Shown here in pieces: positions 9,460 to 18,007 of a stretch of DNA of 47,593 nt. Within the stretch, counting starts at the first letter, position 1, and each line of letters begins with the position of its first letter. Both the position numbers and the translations under genes were made by a program. Under the pieces are notes generated by a model. The model did not search any database. It was not told where the DNA came from and saw only the letters and a program-made list of their open reading frames with translations. The DNA comes from Bacteroidota bacterium (lineage in GTDB: Bacteria; Bacteroidota; Ignavibacteria; Ignavibacteriales; Ignavibacteriaceae): the NCBI GenBank assembly GCA_022573715.1, contig JACZTL010000005.1:71265-118857 (forward strand), in the 5' to 3' direction.

Positions 9460-10755
9460 TTGGATACTGGCTGGCAACTTAAATTAATTATTCTCCTCAT
9501 ATTATTTATATTATCTGCATTTTTCTCTGGCTCAGAAATTGCTTTATTTTCCTTAAACCGTTCAAAAATAAAGAACCAATTAAATGAGCATCCTGTTTTG
9601 TGCGGTTATTTACAAAATTTATTACTCTATCCAAGGCGCCTTTTAGTAACTATTCTAATCGGAAATACAATTGTTAATGTAGCAATTGCAATTTATTCTG
9701 TATCTCTTGTACTTGCTAATACAGCTAAAATTGGTATCTCACAAGATTTAGCAATTGCGCTGCAAATAATAATTATTACAATACTAATTGTTATTTTTGG
9801 TGAATTGATACCCAAAGTATGGGCTGCTAAAAATCCGATTTCTTTTTCAAAAACAATTGTATTTCCACTCTACTGGATTTCTGTTTTTCTATACCCTGTA
9901 TCCGAAGTGATTTCTGAAATTATTAATTATTTGATTAATAAAGTTGGTTACGACAAAACTAAATCAGCTATTTCACCGGAAGATATTTCAAGTTTAGCTG
10001 TTATGAGTCGCAAGGCAGGAAGCATTATTAAAAGGGAAGAGCGGTTAATCAAAGGAATTGTTAGTTTTAAATTAGTGGAAGTACACGAGATAATGACTCC
10101 TAGAGTGGATATCACAGCTGTATCTTTAAACACAAAATTTGATGACATATTAGAAATAATTACAACATCCGGACACAGCAGATTACCCCTTTATAATGAA
10201 GATATTGACGATATAGTTGGTCTTATTTATGCCAAAGATTTACTCCCTTATATTAAGGACAAAGAATTAAGTGAAAGTTTTTCTTTAAATAAGATTTCAC
10301 GTAAAGCAATGTTTATTCCTGAAACAAAATTAATAAGTGTGCTTATGAGAGAGTTCCAGGAAAAAAAAATACATCTTGCAGTTGTAGTTGATGAATATGG
10401 AGGCACCTCAGGAGTCATTTCTCTTGAAGATATTTTGGAAGAAATAATCGGTGAAATTAGAGACGAATATGATAAAGAAGAAAATCCTATTACAAAGATT
10501 GATAACAATAATTTTATTGTTCTTGGTATGCTTCCAATAGATGATTTAAATGAATTACTTAAAGAAGATTTTGAATCCGAAGATCATGCTTATGAAACAA
10601 TTGGCGGAATGATTTTCAATTTTGCCGGCAAAATCCCTAAAGAAAAATATTCATTCGAATTAAAAGGTTATTTATTTAAAATACTTGAAATCTTTAACAA
10701 AAGAATAACAAAGGTAAAAATCACTAAATTATCAAAGAATATAACTAAAGAATGA
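9460..10755 (+). CDS. CNNM/CorC-type transporter with CBS pair (HlyC/CorC family)
   Basis: 431 residues. An N-terminal DUF21 membrane domain has about four helices (residues 5-165, with the FFSGSEIALFS signature near 22). A CBS pair follows (about 205-330, VHEIMTPRVDIT and VVVDEYGGTSGVISLEDILEEI), then a CorC_HlyC domain (about 345-425). Family members are linked to Mg2+/Co2+ efflux or Na+-coupled transport; the old haemolysin name is historical. Start is TTG behind GAGGAAA with a long spacer. The stop overlaps the next start (ATGA), so it is co-translated with a small membrane protein and an MCE protein. Confidence 0.9.
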   Translation: MDTGWQLKLIILLILFILSAFFSGSEIALFSLNRSKIKNQLNEHPVLCGYLQNLLLYPRRLLVTILIGNTIVNVAIAIYSVSLVLANTAKIGISQDLAIALQIIIITILIVIFGELIPKVWAAKNPISFSKTIVFPLYWISVFLYPVSEVISEIINYLINKVGYDKTKSAISPEDISSLAVMSRKAGSIIKREERLIKGIVSFKLVEVHEIMTPRVDITAVSLNTKFDDILEIITTSGHSRLPLYNEDIDDIVGLIYAKDLLPYIKDKELSESFSLNKISRKAMFIPETKLISVLMREFQEKKIHLAVVVDEYGGTSGVISLEDILEEIIGEIRDEYDKEENPITKIDNNNFIVLGMLPIDDLNELLKEDFESEDHAYETIGGMIFNFAGKIPKEKYSFELKGYLFKILEIFNKRITKVKITKLSKNITKE

Positions 10756-11111
10756 AAAAGGGGTGTATATTAAAAACAATTTTTTTTCTTACGATATTTG
10801 TTGCTGTAGTATTATACATTATACAACAAAAGTTCGGTGATTTAATAGATTCACCTGAAACTGAATTTATTCTGCCATTTATAAATAATAATATTACTGA
10901 AAAACTAAAATTCATAAAAGATTCCCCTCAGAAAATCGATTTTGAAAAAATGGTTGAAGATGTAAAATCCGGAATTGAATACATTAAAGAATTACCATCT
11001 GATCAAATTAATAAAATAAGTGAAACTTTTGATGATATATTTAGTGACAGCATTATAACTGAAAATGAATTAAATTATATGCGTGATTTAATTAAGAAAA
11101 TAAAAAAATGA
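10752..11111 (+). CDS. Small single-pass membrane protein of unknown function
   Basis: 119 residues, not recognised. One N-terminal transmembrane segment (about residues 8-24) is followed by a charged, helix-prone, probably periplasmic domain with no Cys after the membrane anchor. It overlaps the CorC-like gene by 4 bases upstream and the MCE gene by 4 bases downstream, so it belongs to a tight three-gene unit. Its job may be linked to envelope lipid traffic through the MCE neighbour, but this rests on position alone. Confidence 0.8.
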   Translation: MKKGCILKTIFFLTIFVAVVLYIIQQKFGDLIDSPETEFILPFINNNITEKLKFIKDSPQKIDFEKMVEDVKSGIEYIKELPSDQINKISETFDDIFSDSIITENELNYMRDLIKKIKK

Positions 11112-12016
11112 AACGAGAACGAAAATCTGAAATAAAGGTCGGGATTACAGTAACAATTGGAATACTTATATTTATATGGGTTTTAGGTTGGGCAAAGAAT
11201 TTTTCTTTTACCTCTAATTATAAAACTCTTAAAGTGCAATTTGAAAACACATCCGGATTAATTGTGGGTGACAATGTAACTGTAAATGGTGTAAAAAAAG
11301 GTTTTGTGGATGATATAACTCTGCACGAAAACGGAGTTATTTTATCATTAACAATTGAAAATGAAGTCCATTTATATAAAGATGCATCATTCAAAATAGC
11401 TATGTTAGATTTAATGGGTGGTAAAAAAGTTGAGATAAGTTCAGGCATGTCCGGTATAGAACTTGATTATAAAAAATTATATCACGGGAAATTTTTAAAT
11501 GATTTTCCAGCATTAATCGCCGACTTGGGAAAGATTCAAAATAATGTAGCAAATACACTATTAAAATTAGATATAACATTGACAAATGTTAATGAATTAC
11601 TTGGGGATAAAGAATTTAAAGCACAACTTAAAAGTTCTGTTAGCAATATGAATAATGTTTCGATTCAATTTTCAGAGTTATTAAATAAAAACAAAAACCT
11701 TCTTAACAATTTGATAAGTAATGCTAACTCACTTACGGTGAATGCTGATAGCATGCTTAAAGAGAACAGGGAAAACATTAAATCTACATTGTATAATTTG
11801 AATACGCTTTCCCTTAGAGCAGATACATTATTTCAATTAAGCAATAACTTTATGGTAGAAATAAAAAACCAAGAAAATAATTTAGGCAAGATGATTTATA
11901 ACAAATTATTTTATACAAATTTAGACTCGACTCTTATAAGGTTGAATGAATTAACCAAATTGTTAATAATGCAACTTAAAGATGACGGTATTAATGTTGA
12001 TGCAAGTATATTCTAA
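11108..12016 (+). CDS. MCE/MlaD-domain envelope protein
   Basis: 302 residues. One transmembrane helix (about 11-29) precedes an MCE domain (about 37-115, with VQFENTSGLIVGDNVTVNGV and KIAMLDLMGGKKVEIS). A long Asn/Leu-rich helical tail follows, of the kind that builds a periplasmic tunnel. MlaD-type proteins form hexamers on an MlaEF ABC transporter and move phospholipid between membranes. No mlaE or mlaF gene lies in the window, so its partners are elsewhere. It overlaps the small membrane gene before it by 4 bases. Confidence 0.88.
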   Translation: MKRERKSEIKVGITVTIGILIFIWVLGWAKNFSFTSNYKTLKVQFENTSGLIVGDNVTVNGVKKGFVDDITLHENGVILSLTIENEVHLYKDASFKIAMLDLMGGKKVEISSGMSGIELDYKKLYHGKFLNDFPALIADLGKIQNNVANTLLKLDITLTNVNELLGDKEFKAQLKSSVSNMNNVSIQFSELLNKNKNLLNNLISNANSLTVNADSMLKENRENIKSTLYNLNTLSLRADTLFQLSNNFMVEIKNQENNLGKMIYNKLFYTNLDSTLIRLNELTKLLIMQLKDDGINVDASIF

Positions 12017-12031
12017 ATTAGGTTACAAATA

Positions 12032-12412
12032 ATGGTTATAGGAATAGGTATAGACATAATTGAGATTGATAGAATCAAAGAAAGTGTAGAAAAATATGGT
12101 GATAGTTTTCTAAACAAGATCTATACTAAAACAGAATTGGATTATTGTCTGAATAAAAGTAATAAATACCAACACTTGGCTGCTAGGTTTGCAGCTAAGG
12201 AAGCAGTTTATAAAGCACTAACTACGGGAACACAAGAAAAAGCTGGCTGGCAAAATATAGAAATCCTGAATAAAACTAATGGCATGCCTATAGTAAAACT
12301 CAAAGGTTATTTGGAAAATTATTTAACAAATGGGAACAGTTTAAAAATTTCTATCAGCCATTCAAATAAATATGTTACTTGTTTTGCAATAGTTTATAGG
12401 GATGCAGAATAA
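12032..12412 (+). CDS. acpS: Holo-[acyl-carrier-protein] synthase
   Basis: 126 residues, the usual AcpS size. Motifs are GIGIDIIEIDRI at the N-terminus (Asp8, a Mg2+ ligand) and ARFAAKEAVYKAL near 50-62 (Glu ligand). SISHSNKY near the end is the usual AcpS C-terminal motif. It transfers phosphopantetheine from CoA to apo-ACP for fatty-acid synthesis. It lies 15 bases after the MCE gene and 2 bases before a small membrane protein gene. Confidence 0.94.
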   Translation: MVIGIGIDIIEIDRIKESVEKYGDSFLNKIYTKTELDYCLNKSNKYQHLAARFAAKEAVYKALTTGTQEKAGWQNIEILNKTNGMPIVKLKGYLENYLTNGNSLKISISHSNKYVTCFAIVYRDAE

Positions 12413-12414
12413 TT

Positions 12415-12630
12415 ATGTTTCTAAAATATTATAAAATTATTGATTTGAGTTTATTAGCGATTGTAGCTGTATTATTAATATTAATGATTGCAAACTTAGT
12501 TCCTAAAAATTCATTTGAAATTTTCTTGTACATAAGTATATTATTATTTGTTTTAAAAATTATATTAAGAATTCTTTTTAAAAAGAATTCAAATGCACAA
12601 AAGGAGGCAGGCGTTCGAGAGGACTCATAA
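12415..12630 (+). CDS. Small two-helix membrane protein, unknown
   Basis: 71 residues with two hydrophobic segments (about 11-28 and 35-54) and a basic, polar C-terminus. No family recognised. It starts 2 bases after acpS and its end overlaps the open frame of the HNH gene by 38 bases, which keeps it in the same transcription unit. AAGGAGG for the next gene lies inside its 3' end. Confidence 0.6.
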   Translation: MFLKYYKIIDLSLLAIVAVLLILMIANLVPKNSFEIFLYISILLFVLKIILRILFKKNSNAQKEAGVREDS

Positions 12631-13147
12631 CTTTAACGGTAAATTAAACGCAAAGGTTCTTATTCTAAATCAGAGTTATGAACCTTTATCAATTTGTAAC
12701 GTAAAGAAGGCAGTAATATTAACTTATTTGCATAAAGCCGAAATTGTATTACGAAACAAAAAGAAAGAACTGCATTCTGTTTCAAGATCTTACCCCTGGC
12801 CCAGTATAATTAGATTAAGCAGATATATAAAAGTACCTTATAAAAAGGTTGTGTTAACTAGAAAAAATATTTTAAGAAGAGACGCTTACAAATGTGCATA
12901 TTGTGGAAGAAGTGATTTGCCTTTAACAATTGATCATTTAATTCCAAAAGCAAGGGGAGGAAGTGATAGCTGGGAAAATCTTGTTTGTGCTTGCACATTT
13001 TGTAATAACAAAAAAGGAGATAGGACACCCGAAGAAGCCAATATAGACCTTATCTCAAAACCATTCAAACCAAGTCATATTATGTTTATTAAAAATGTGG
13101 TTGGAAGGCTTGACGAAAACTGGAAACCTTATCTTTATATGTCCTGA
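12593..13147 (+). CDS. HNH endonuclease family protein
   Basis: 184 residues. The N-terminal half (KVLILNQSYEPLSICNVKKA) is typical of a small free-standing HNH family common in Bacteroidota and Cyanobacteria. The HNH module has CAYCGRSDLPLTIDHLIPK, with a Cys pair and DH, and a second pair in CTFCNNKKGDRTP. These Cys coordinate zinc and the His pair coordinates the catalytic metal. The start is uncertain: the ATG at 12593 lies upstream of an AAGGAGG at 12601-12607 that has no start codon at the right distance. Role unknown; no mobile-element genes adjoin. Confidence 0.85.
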   Translation: MHKRRQAFERTHNFNGKLNAKVLILNQSYEPLSICNVKKAVILTYLHKAEIVLRNKKKELHSVSRSYPWPSIIRLSRYIKVPYKKVVLTRKNILRRDAYKCAYCGRSDLPLTIDHLIPKARGGSDSWENLVCACTFCNNKKGDRTPEEANIDLISKPFKPSHIMFIKNVVGRLDENWKPYLYMS

Positions 13148-13293
13148 TGTTAAACGAAAGACGAAAAAAGATAAACGTAAAATTGATATAAATGAAACTT
13201 GCATCACATTTTTAATCGATAACCATAAAATAAAAAGAAGCATATTATTCTTTTAATAATTATTTTATAATTTAAATTAAAAAAGATTATTAA

Positions 13294-14274
13294 ATGCAGA
13301 AAAAAAGAATACTTAGCGGAATGCGACCTACAGGCAAACTTCATTTGGGTCACTATGTCGGAGCTTTGGAAAATTGGGTTAAACTTCAAGAGGATTATGA
13401 AAGTTATCACCTAATTGCTGACTACCATGCACTTACAACAAATTTAAATACCGATTCGATCTATGATGATTCAATAGATATGCTTATTGACTGGCTTGCC
13501 GTAGGACTTGATCCTAACAAAAGCCCTATGTTCAGGCAGTCACAGATAAAAGAACATACGGAGTTACATTTAATCTTAAGCATGCTTATAACAGTCAACA
13601 GGTTGGAGAGAAGTCCTACATTAAAAGACCAGGTAAGAGATCTTCACATCGATAGGGTTATATACGGACATTTAGGATATCCTGTACTGCAAACTGCGGA
13701 TATACTCTTGTATAAAGGTGCGTTTGTTCCTGTTGGCGAAGATCAAGTCCCTAATGTAGAAATATCTCGTGAAATTGCAAGAAAGTTTAACAACCAATAT
13801 GGGAATGTTTTTCCTGAACCTGAACCTTTACTAACTAAATTTGCAAGGTTGTCCGGGTTGGACGGAAATGCTAAGATGAGTAAGTCACTAAACAATACAA
13901 TCTTACTTTCTGATGATTCTGAAACAGTAAAGAGTAAATTAAAAAAAGCAGTAACCGATCCTCAGAAAATAAGAAAAGGTGATCCGGGCAGACCGGAAAT
14001 TTGTTTGGTTTATTCTTACCACACTAAGTTTAATCCCGGTGAATCAGAATCTATTGCCGCGGGTTGTAGAAGCGGTGAATTAGGATGCTTAGATTGTAAA
14101 ATGAAGTGCGCTGAAAAGATATCAAAATTTTTGGAACCTATAATTGAAAAAAGAAAATATTACGAAAATAATATTGACGAAGTAAAAAATATTTTATCAG
14201 ACGGTGAAAAGCGTGGGAAACAAACTGCGGAAGCTACTATGAATGAAGTAAGAAATAAAATGAAATTAGGATGA
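13294..14274 (+). CDS. trpS: Tryptophanyl-tRNA synthetase, probable Fe-S type
   Basis: 326 residues, class I synthetase. The HIGH-type motif is HLGH near 17-20 (TGKLHLGHYVGA) and the KMSKS motif is KMSKS near 195. Near residues 236-270 there are Cys residues spaced C-x20-C-x6-C-x2-C plus one more Cys, close to the C-x22-C-x6-C-x2-C described for the [4Fe-4S] cluster of Thermotoga TrpRS. I infer a cluster in the anticodon-binding region. It overlaps scpA by 4 bases. Confidence 0.95.
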   Translation: MQKKRILSGMRPTGKLHLGHYVGALENWVKLQEDYESYHLIADYHALTTNLNTDSIYDDSIDMLIDWLAVGLDPNKSPMFRQSQIKEHTELHLILSMLITVNRLERSPTLKDQVRDLHIDRVIYGHLGYPVLQTADILLYKGAFVPVGEDQVPNVEISREIARKFNNQYGNVFPEPEPLLTKFARLSGLDGNAKMSKSLNNTILLSDDSETVKSKLKKAVTDPQKIRKGDPGRPEICLVYSYHTKFNPGESESIAAGCRSGELGCLDCKMKCAEKISKFLEPIIEKRKYYENNIDEVKNILSDGEKRGKQTAEATMNEVRNKMKLG

Positions 14275-15017
14275 GTATCTATAAGATAAAATTAGATCAA
14301 TTTGAGGGTCCTCTAGACCTGCTCCTCTTTTTCATTAAAAGAGATGAACTTGATATTTATGACATTCCAATTTCTAAAATTACAAAAGAATTCTTGGAAT
14401 ATGTAAACCTGATAAAAATGCTCGACCTTGAAACGGCCGGTGATTTTATTCTTATGGCATCAACACTGATGCGTATTAAAGTAAGAATGCTTTTACCGAG
14501 AGAAATTGATGAGAAAGGTGAAGAGATTGACCCGAGAAGTGAGCTTATTCAAGCATTATTGGAATATAAAAAATATAAAGAAGTTTCGGAAGAACTTTCT
14601 TATATGGAGTCAAAACAAAGGAAAATTAATTTCAGAGGAAATTTTCAAGAAGATTTCAAAGTAGCTCCTCCGGATTTTGATACATTGTTAAAAAATATTA
14701 CTGTTTTTGATTTAGCAAAAGCATTCAAAACAGCAATTGATAATATTCAGCCAGAGATTGTTCACGAAATTGAAAAGATAAATATTACAATTGACGAACA
14801 AATTATTTTTATCATGGATAATTTATTAAAAGATGCTGAGGTAAATTTTTTAAAATTAGTGGCTGGTATGAACGAGAAAATAAGAATAGTCATCACTTTT
14901 ATAGCTTTGTTGGAATTAACTAAAGTAGGGGAGATAGGTCTGAGAGCATCAAATGATTTTAATGATTTCATAATTTATAAGACAACAAATGGACAAAATA
15001 TACAAATCAATAATTGA
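14271..15017 (+). CDS. scpA: Segregation and condensation protein A (kleisin)
   Basis: 248 residues. The N-terminal kleisin signature (FEGPLDLLLFFIKRDELDIYDIP) is clear, followed by a middle acidic region and a C-terminal winged-helix part. ScpA bridges the heads of the SMC dimer and recruits ScpB to compact and segregate chromosomes. It overlaps trpS by 4 bases and scpB by 29, so the order trpS-scpA-scpB is translationally coupled. Confidence 0.94.
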   Translation: MSIYKIKLDQFEGPLDLLLFFIKRDELDIYDIPISKITKEFLEYVNLIKMLDLETAGDFILMASTLMRIKVRMLLPREIDEKGEEIDPRSELIQALLEYKKYKEVSEELSYMESKQRKINFRGNFQEDFKVAPPDFDTLLKNITVFDLAKAFKTAIDNIQPEIVHEIEKINITIDEQIIFIMDNLLKDAEVNFLKLVAGMNEKIRIVITFIALLELTKVGEIGLRASNDFNDFIIYKTTNGQNIQINN

Positions 15018-15642
15018 GGCTTTAATTTTTTCTTCTGACGATGTAGTCTCTTCAAAAGAATTAATAAAAGCGATAAAGGGAATAGACGGAGATGATATTC
15101 AAATTAAAGACGAAGATATCGGAAAAAGTGTTGAAAGCCTTAATGAGAATTATGTGGAAGAAAACAAAGCATTTGAAATTAAAAAAATCGCAGAGGGATA
15201 TATCTTTGCAACTAAAGAAGAATATGCAAATTACATTGGTTATCTAACATTAGAAAAAAGCAAAAGAAGATTAAGTCAGGCAGCTCTTGAAACGCTTTCT
15301 ATCATTGCATACAAGCAGCCCATAACAAAACCTGAACTTGAATCTATCAGAGGTGTAAATTGCGATTATATGCTCAGTACATTGCTTGATAAAAAACTAG
15401 CTAGTATTTCAGGACGTTCTGATACAGTCGGAAGACCCCTGCTATATAAAACAACATCAGAGTTCTTAAAATATTTTGCATTAAATAATCTAAAAGATTT
15501 ACCGAAACCTCGTGAGATTGAAGAGATTATGCAGGATGAAGATTTCTTAGATCAGAAAAGAAAAATAATGATGAATGCAATTGAAGAAGAAGTTGAAAAA
15601 GAAATTCAAGAAGAAAACGGCAATGGCGATACGACTGAATAA
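14989..15642 (+). CDS. scpB: Segregation and condensation protein B
   Basis: 217 residues. Two winged-helix domains are visible; the second contains LSQAALETLSIIAYKQPITKPELESIRGV, the family hallmark. The highly acidic C-terminus is Glu-rich. The ATG lies within the scpA 3' end. ScpB binds ScpA as a dimer in the SMC complex. It overlaps the next gene by 20 bases. Confidence 0.94.
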   Translation: MDKIYKSIIEALIFSSDDVVSSKELIKAIKGIDGDDIQIKDEDIGKSVESLNENYVEENKAFEIKKIAEGYIFATKEEYANYIGYLTLEKSKRRLSQAALETLSIIAYKQPITKPELESIRGVNCDYMLSTLLDKKLASISGRSDTVGRPLLYKTTSEFLKYFALNNLKDLPKPREIEEIMQDEDFLDQKRKIMMNAIEEEVEKEIQEENGNGDTTE

Positions 15643-16330
15643 ATATATTGCCGAGAGCGGTCTTTGTTCAAGAAGAAATGCTGAAAAATATATACTTGAA
15701 GGGCGTGTAACTATAAATAATAAAACTGTTACCGATTTGTCATATAAAATTAATGAAGAAAATGATGAAGTATTTGTTGATGGTGAAAAGATTAAACCCA
15801 AAAGACATATCTATATTTTATTAAATAAGCCTAAAGGTGTGATAACATCAACTAAGGATGAGAAAAATAGAAAAACAGTAGTTGATCTCGTTAAGACAAA
15901 CGAAAAAATATATCCTGTTGGAAGACTTGATTACAATACAACCGGAGTGCTTTTACTTACAAACGATGGTGATTTCTCAAATTTATTAACTCATCCAAAA
16001 CATAAAATAAGGAAAACTTATACAATACAATTAAATAAACCTTTAATGAACGAAGATGAAAACAAATTACTCAAAGGTGTTTATATAAACCGCAGGAAAG
16101 GAATATTTATAAAAATTAATTTCCCTAATATTAAAAAGAAGACGCTTGTAGAAGTTGCTGTGGTTGAAGGCAGGAATCATTTTATAAAAGATATGTTCAG
16201 TACACTTGGCTATAATGTGGTCGAATTAGATAGAAAATATTTCGGACAGTTTGAGGCGGATATACCTTTAGGTAAATATAGAGTTATTTCAAATGAAGAA
16301 ATTAAATCAGTATATAAAAATTATAATTAA
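15623..16330 (+). CDS. rRNA pseudouridine synthase, RsuA/RluB/E/F family
   Basis: 235 residues from the ATG at 15623; an open frame extends upstream to 15575 but adds only a Lys-rich stretch inside scpB. The S4 RNA-binding domain is at the N-terminus (RLNKYIAESGLCSRRNAEKYI), then the catalytic motif GRLDYNTTGVLLLTNDG with the nucleophilic Asp near residue 103. Placement after scpAB is the classic RluB position (2605 of 23S rRNA in E. coli numbering), so RluB is likely but the target is not provable here. Confidence 0.92.
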   Translation: MAIRLNKYIAESGLCSRRNAEKYILEGRVTINNKTVTDLSYKINEENDEVFVDGEKIKPKRHIYILLNKPKGVITSTKDEKNRKTVVDLVKTNEKIYPVGRLDYNTTGVLLLTNDGDFSNLLTHPKHKIRKTYTIQLNKPLMNEDENKLLKGVYINRRKGIFIKINFPNIKKKTLVEVAVVEGRNHFIKDMFSTLGYNVVELDRKYFGQFEADIPLGKYRVISNEEIKSVYKNYN

Positions 16331-16352
16331 CTATTGGGGTTTCGGAGGCTAA

Positions 16353-17858
16353 GTGGATAACAATCAGAATGAATTAAATGTTTTATTAAAAAGACGTAAA
16401 GATGAACTAACGGAATTAAAATCCAGAGGAGTTGAACCATTTGCATATGAATTTGAAGTAAATTCTAATTCAAAAGAAATAAAAGATAAATTTGTTGATG
16501 ATGAAAAGAAAGAAGTAAAAATTGCCGGCAGACTAATGGCATTACGTAAAATGGGTAAAGCATCTTTTGCCCACATTCAAGATTCTTTCGGTCGCATTCA
16601 GATTTACTTAAGAAAAGATGAAATAAAAGATCAATACACAGCTTTTAAATTGATGGATATAGGTGATATAGTTGGTGTAGAAGGATATACATTTAAAACT
16701 AAAACAGGCGAAATTTCTGTGCACGTTACAAATCTCACTTTACTTACAAAATCAATGCGTCCATTACCTATAACTAAAGAATCTACTGATGAAGAGGGGA
16801 ATAAGGTTATTCATGACCAATTTGTAGATAAAGAATTAAGATACCGACAACGCTATGTTGATCTGATTGTAAATCCCGAAGTAAGAGATGTTTTTGTTAA
16901 ACGCAGTAAAATTACTTCATCTATGAGAAGATTTTTAGAAGCAAAGGGTTATCTTGAAGTTGAAACACCAATTTTACAACCGCTTTACGGAGGAGCAGCA
17001 GCAAAGCCCTTTATTACTCATCACAATGCATTAGATACAGATCTTTATTTAAGAATTGCTGATGAGTTATATCTAAAACGTCTTATAGTAGGGGGTTTCA
17101 ACGGTGTGTTTGAAATATCAAAGGATTTTAGAAATGAGGGAATGGACAAAACACACAACCCTGAATTTACAATGATGGAACTGTATGTTCCGTATAAGGA
17201 TTATAACTGGATGATGTCTTTTGTAGAAGAAATGATATTAAATATCAGCAATGATGTTTTTAATACTTCCAAATTTAATTATGATAGTATGGATATCGAT
17301 TTTGCTCCAAAATGGAAAAGAGTTTCGATGATTAATTCATTAAAAGAAAAAACAGGAATCGATATACTTAAAGCGGATGAAAATTTAATAAAAGAAACTG
17401 CTAAGAAAGTTGGCTGTGATTTAGATGGAATAAGTGGAAAAGCTAAACTAATTGATGAGATTTTTTCTGTTGTTATTCAACCGGATTTGATAGAACCTTC
17501 ATTTGTTATTGATTATCCTGTAGAATTGTCTCCTCTAGCCAAAAGACATAGAAATTTAGAAGGCGTTGTCGAAAGATTTGAAGGATATGTTGCGGGAAGA
17601 GAAATTTGCAACGCTTTTTCAGAATTAAATGATCCAATAGAGCAAAAGAAAAGATTTGAAGAACAAGTACGATTTAAGGAACAAGGGGATGAAGAAGCAC
17701 ATGTAATTGATAATGATTTTATTAGAGCTTTAGAATACGGCATGCCACCAACTGCGGGGTTAGGAATTGGGCTTGACAGACTTGTTATGCTTTTGACAAA
17801 TCAAACTTCAATAAAAGATGTAATATTCTTTCCTCAAATGAAAATTGAAAGCAAATAA
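16353..17858 (+). CDS. lysS: Lysyl-tRNA synthetase, class II
   Basis: 501 residues. An N-terminal OB-fold anticodon domain (about 55-145) precedes the class II core: motif 2 FRNEGMDKTHNPEFTMME near 261, motif 3 GLGIGLDRLVMLL near 473. The start is GTG, set by GGAGG at 16344-16348. It attaches Lys to tRNA-Lys. It lies 22 bases after the pseudouridine synthase and is the last gene before a 149-base gap. Confidence 0.96.
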   Translation: MDNNQNELNVLLKRRKDELTELKSRGVEPFAYEFEVNSNSKEIKDKFVDDEKKEVKIAGRLMALRKMGKASFAHIQDSFGRIQIYLRKDEIKDQYTAFKLMDIGDIVGVEGYTFKTKTGEISVHVTNLTLLTKSMRPLPITKESTDEEGNKVIHDQFVDKELRYRQRYVDLIVNPEVRDVFVKRSKITSSMRRFLEAKGYLEVETPILQPLYGGAAAKPFITHHNALDTDLYLRIADELYLKRLIVGGFNGVFEISKDFRNEGMDKTHNPEFTMMELYVPYKDYNWMMSFVEEMILNISNDVFNTSKFNYDSMDIDFAPKWKRVSMINSLKEKTGIDILKADENLIKETAKKVGCDLDGISGKAKLIDEIFSVVIQPDLIEPSFVIDYPVELSPLAKRHRNLEGVVERFEGYVAGREICNAFSELNDPIEQKKRFEEQVRFKEQGDEEAHVIDNDFIRALEYGMPPTAGLGIGLDRLVMLLTNQTSIKDVIFFPQMKIESK

Positions 17859-17885
17859 TATGAACAATCAGTTTAGGTAAATTAA

Positions 17886-17911
17886 TTATATAATTTTATT
17901 ATATAATTTTA
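17886..17911 (+). repeat. Exact tandem repeat of 13 bp upstream of the processing protease
   Basis: Two head-to-tail copies of TTATATAATTTTA, each with the 8-bp palindrome TTATATAA, lie in the 149-base gap between lysS and ctpA. It could be promoter material or only low-complexity AT sequence; nothing else is recognised in the gap. Confidence 0.55.
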
Positions 17912-18007
17912 TAGATAATACTTGATGTATATAATCATAAAGTTCTTCAAAATTAAGTTATTTAGAATTATTTTTAACTATTAATTTCAAATTATAACGG
18001 TAAAAAG

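Noticed and set aside
13148-13293. Possible short peptide between the HNH gene and trpS
   Set aside because: Longest frame is about 14 codons with no support.
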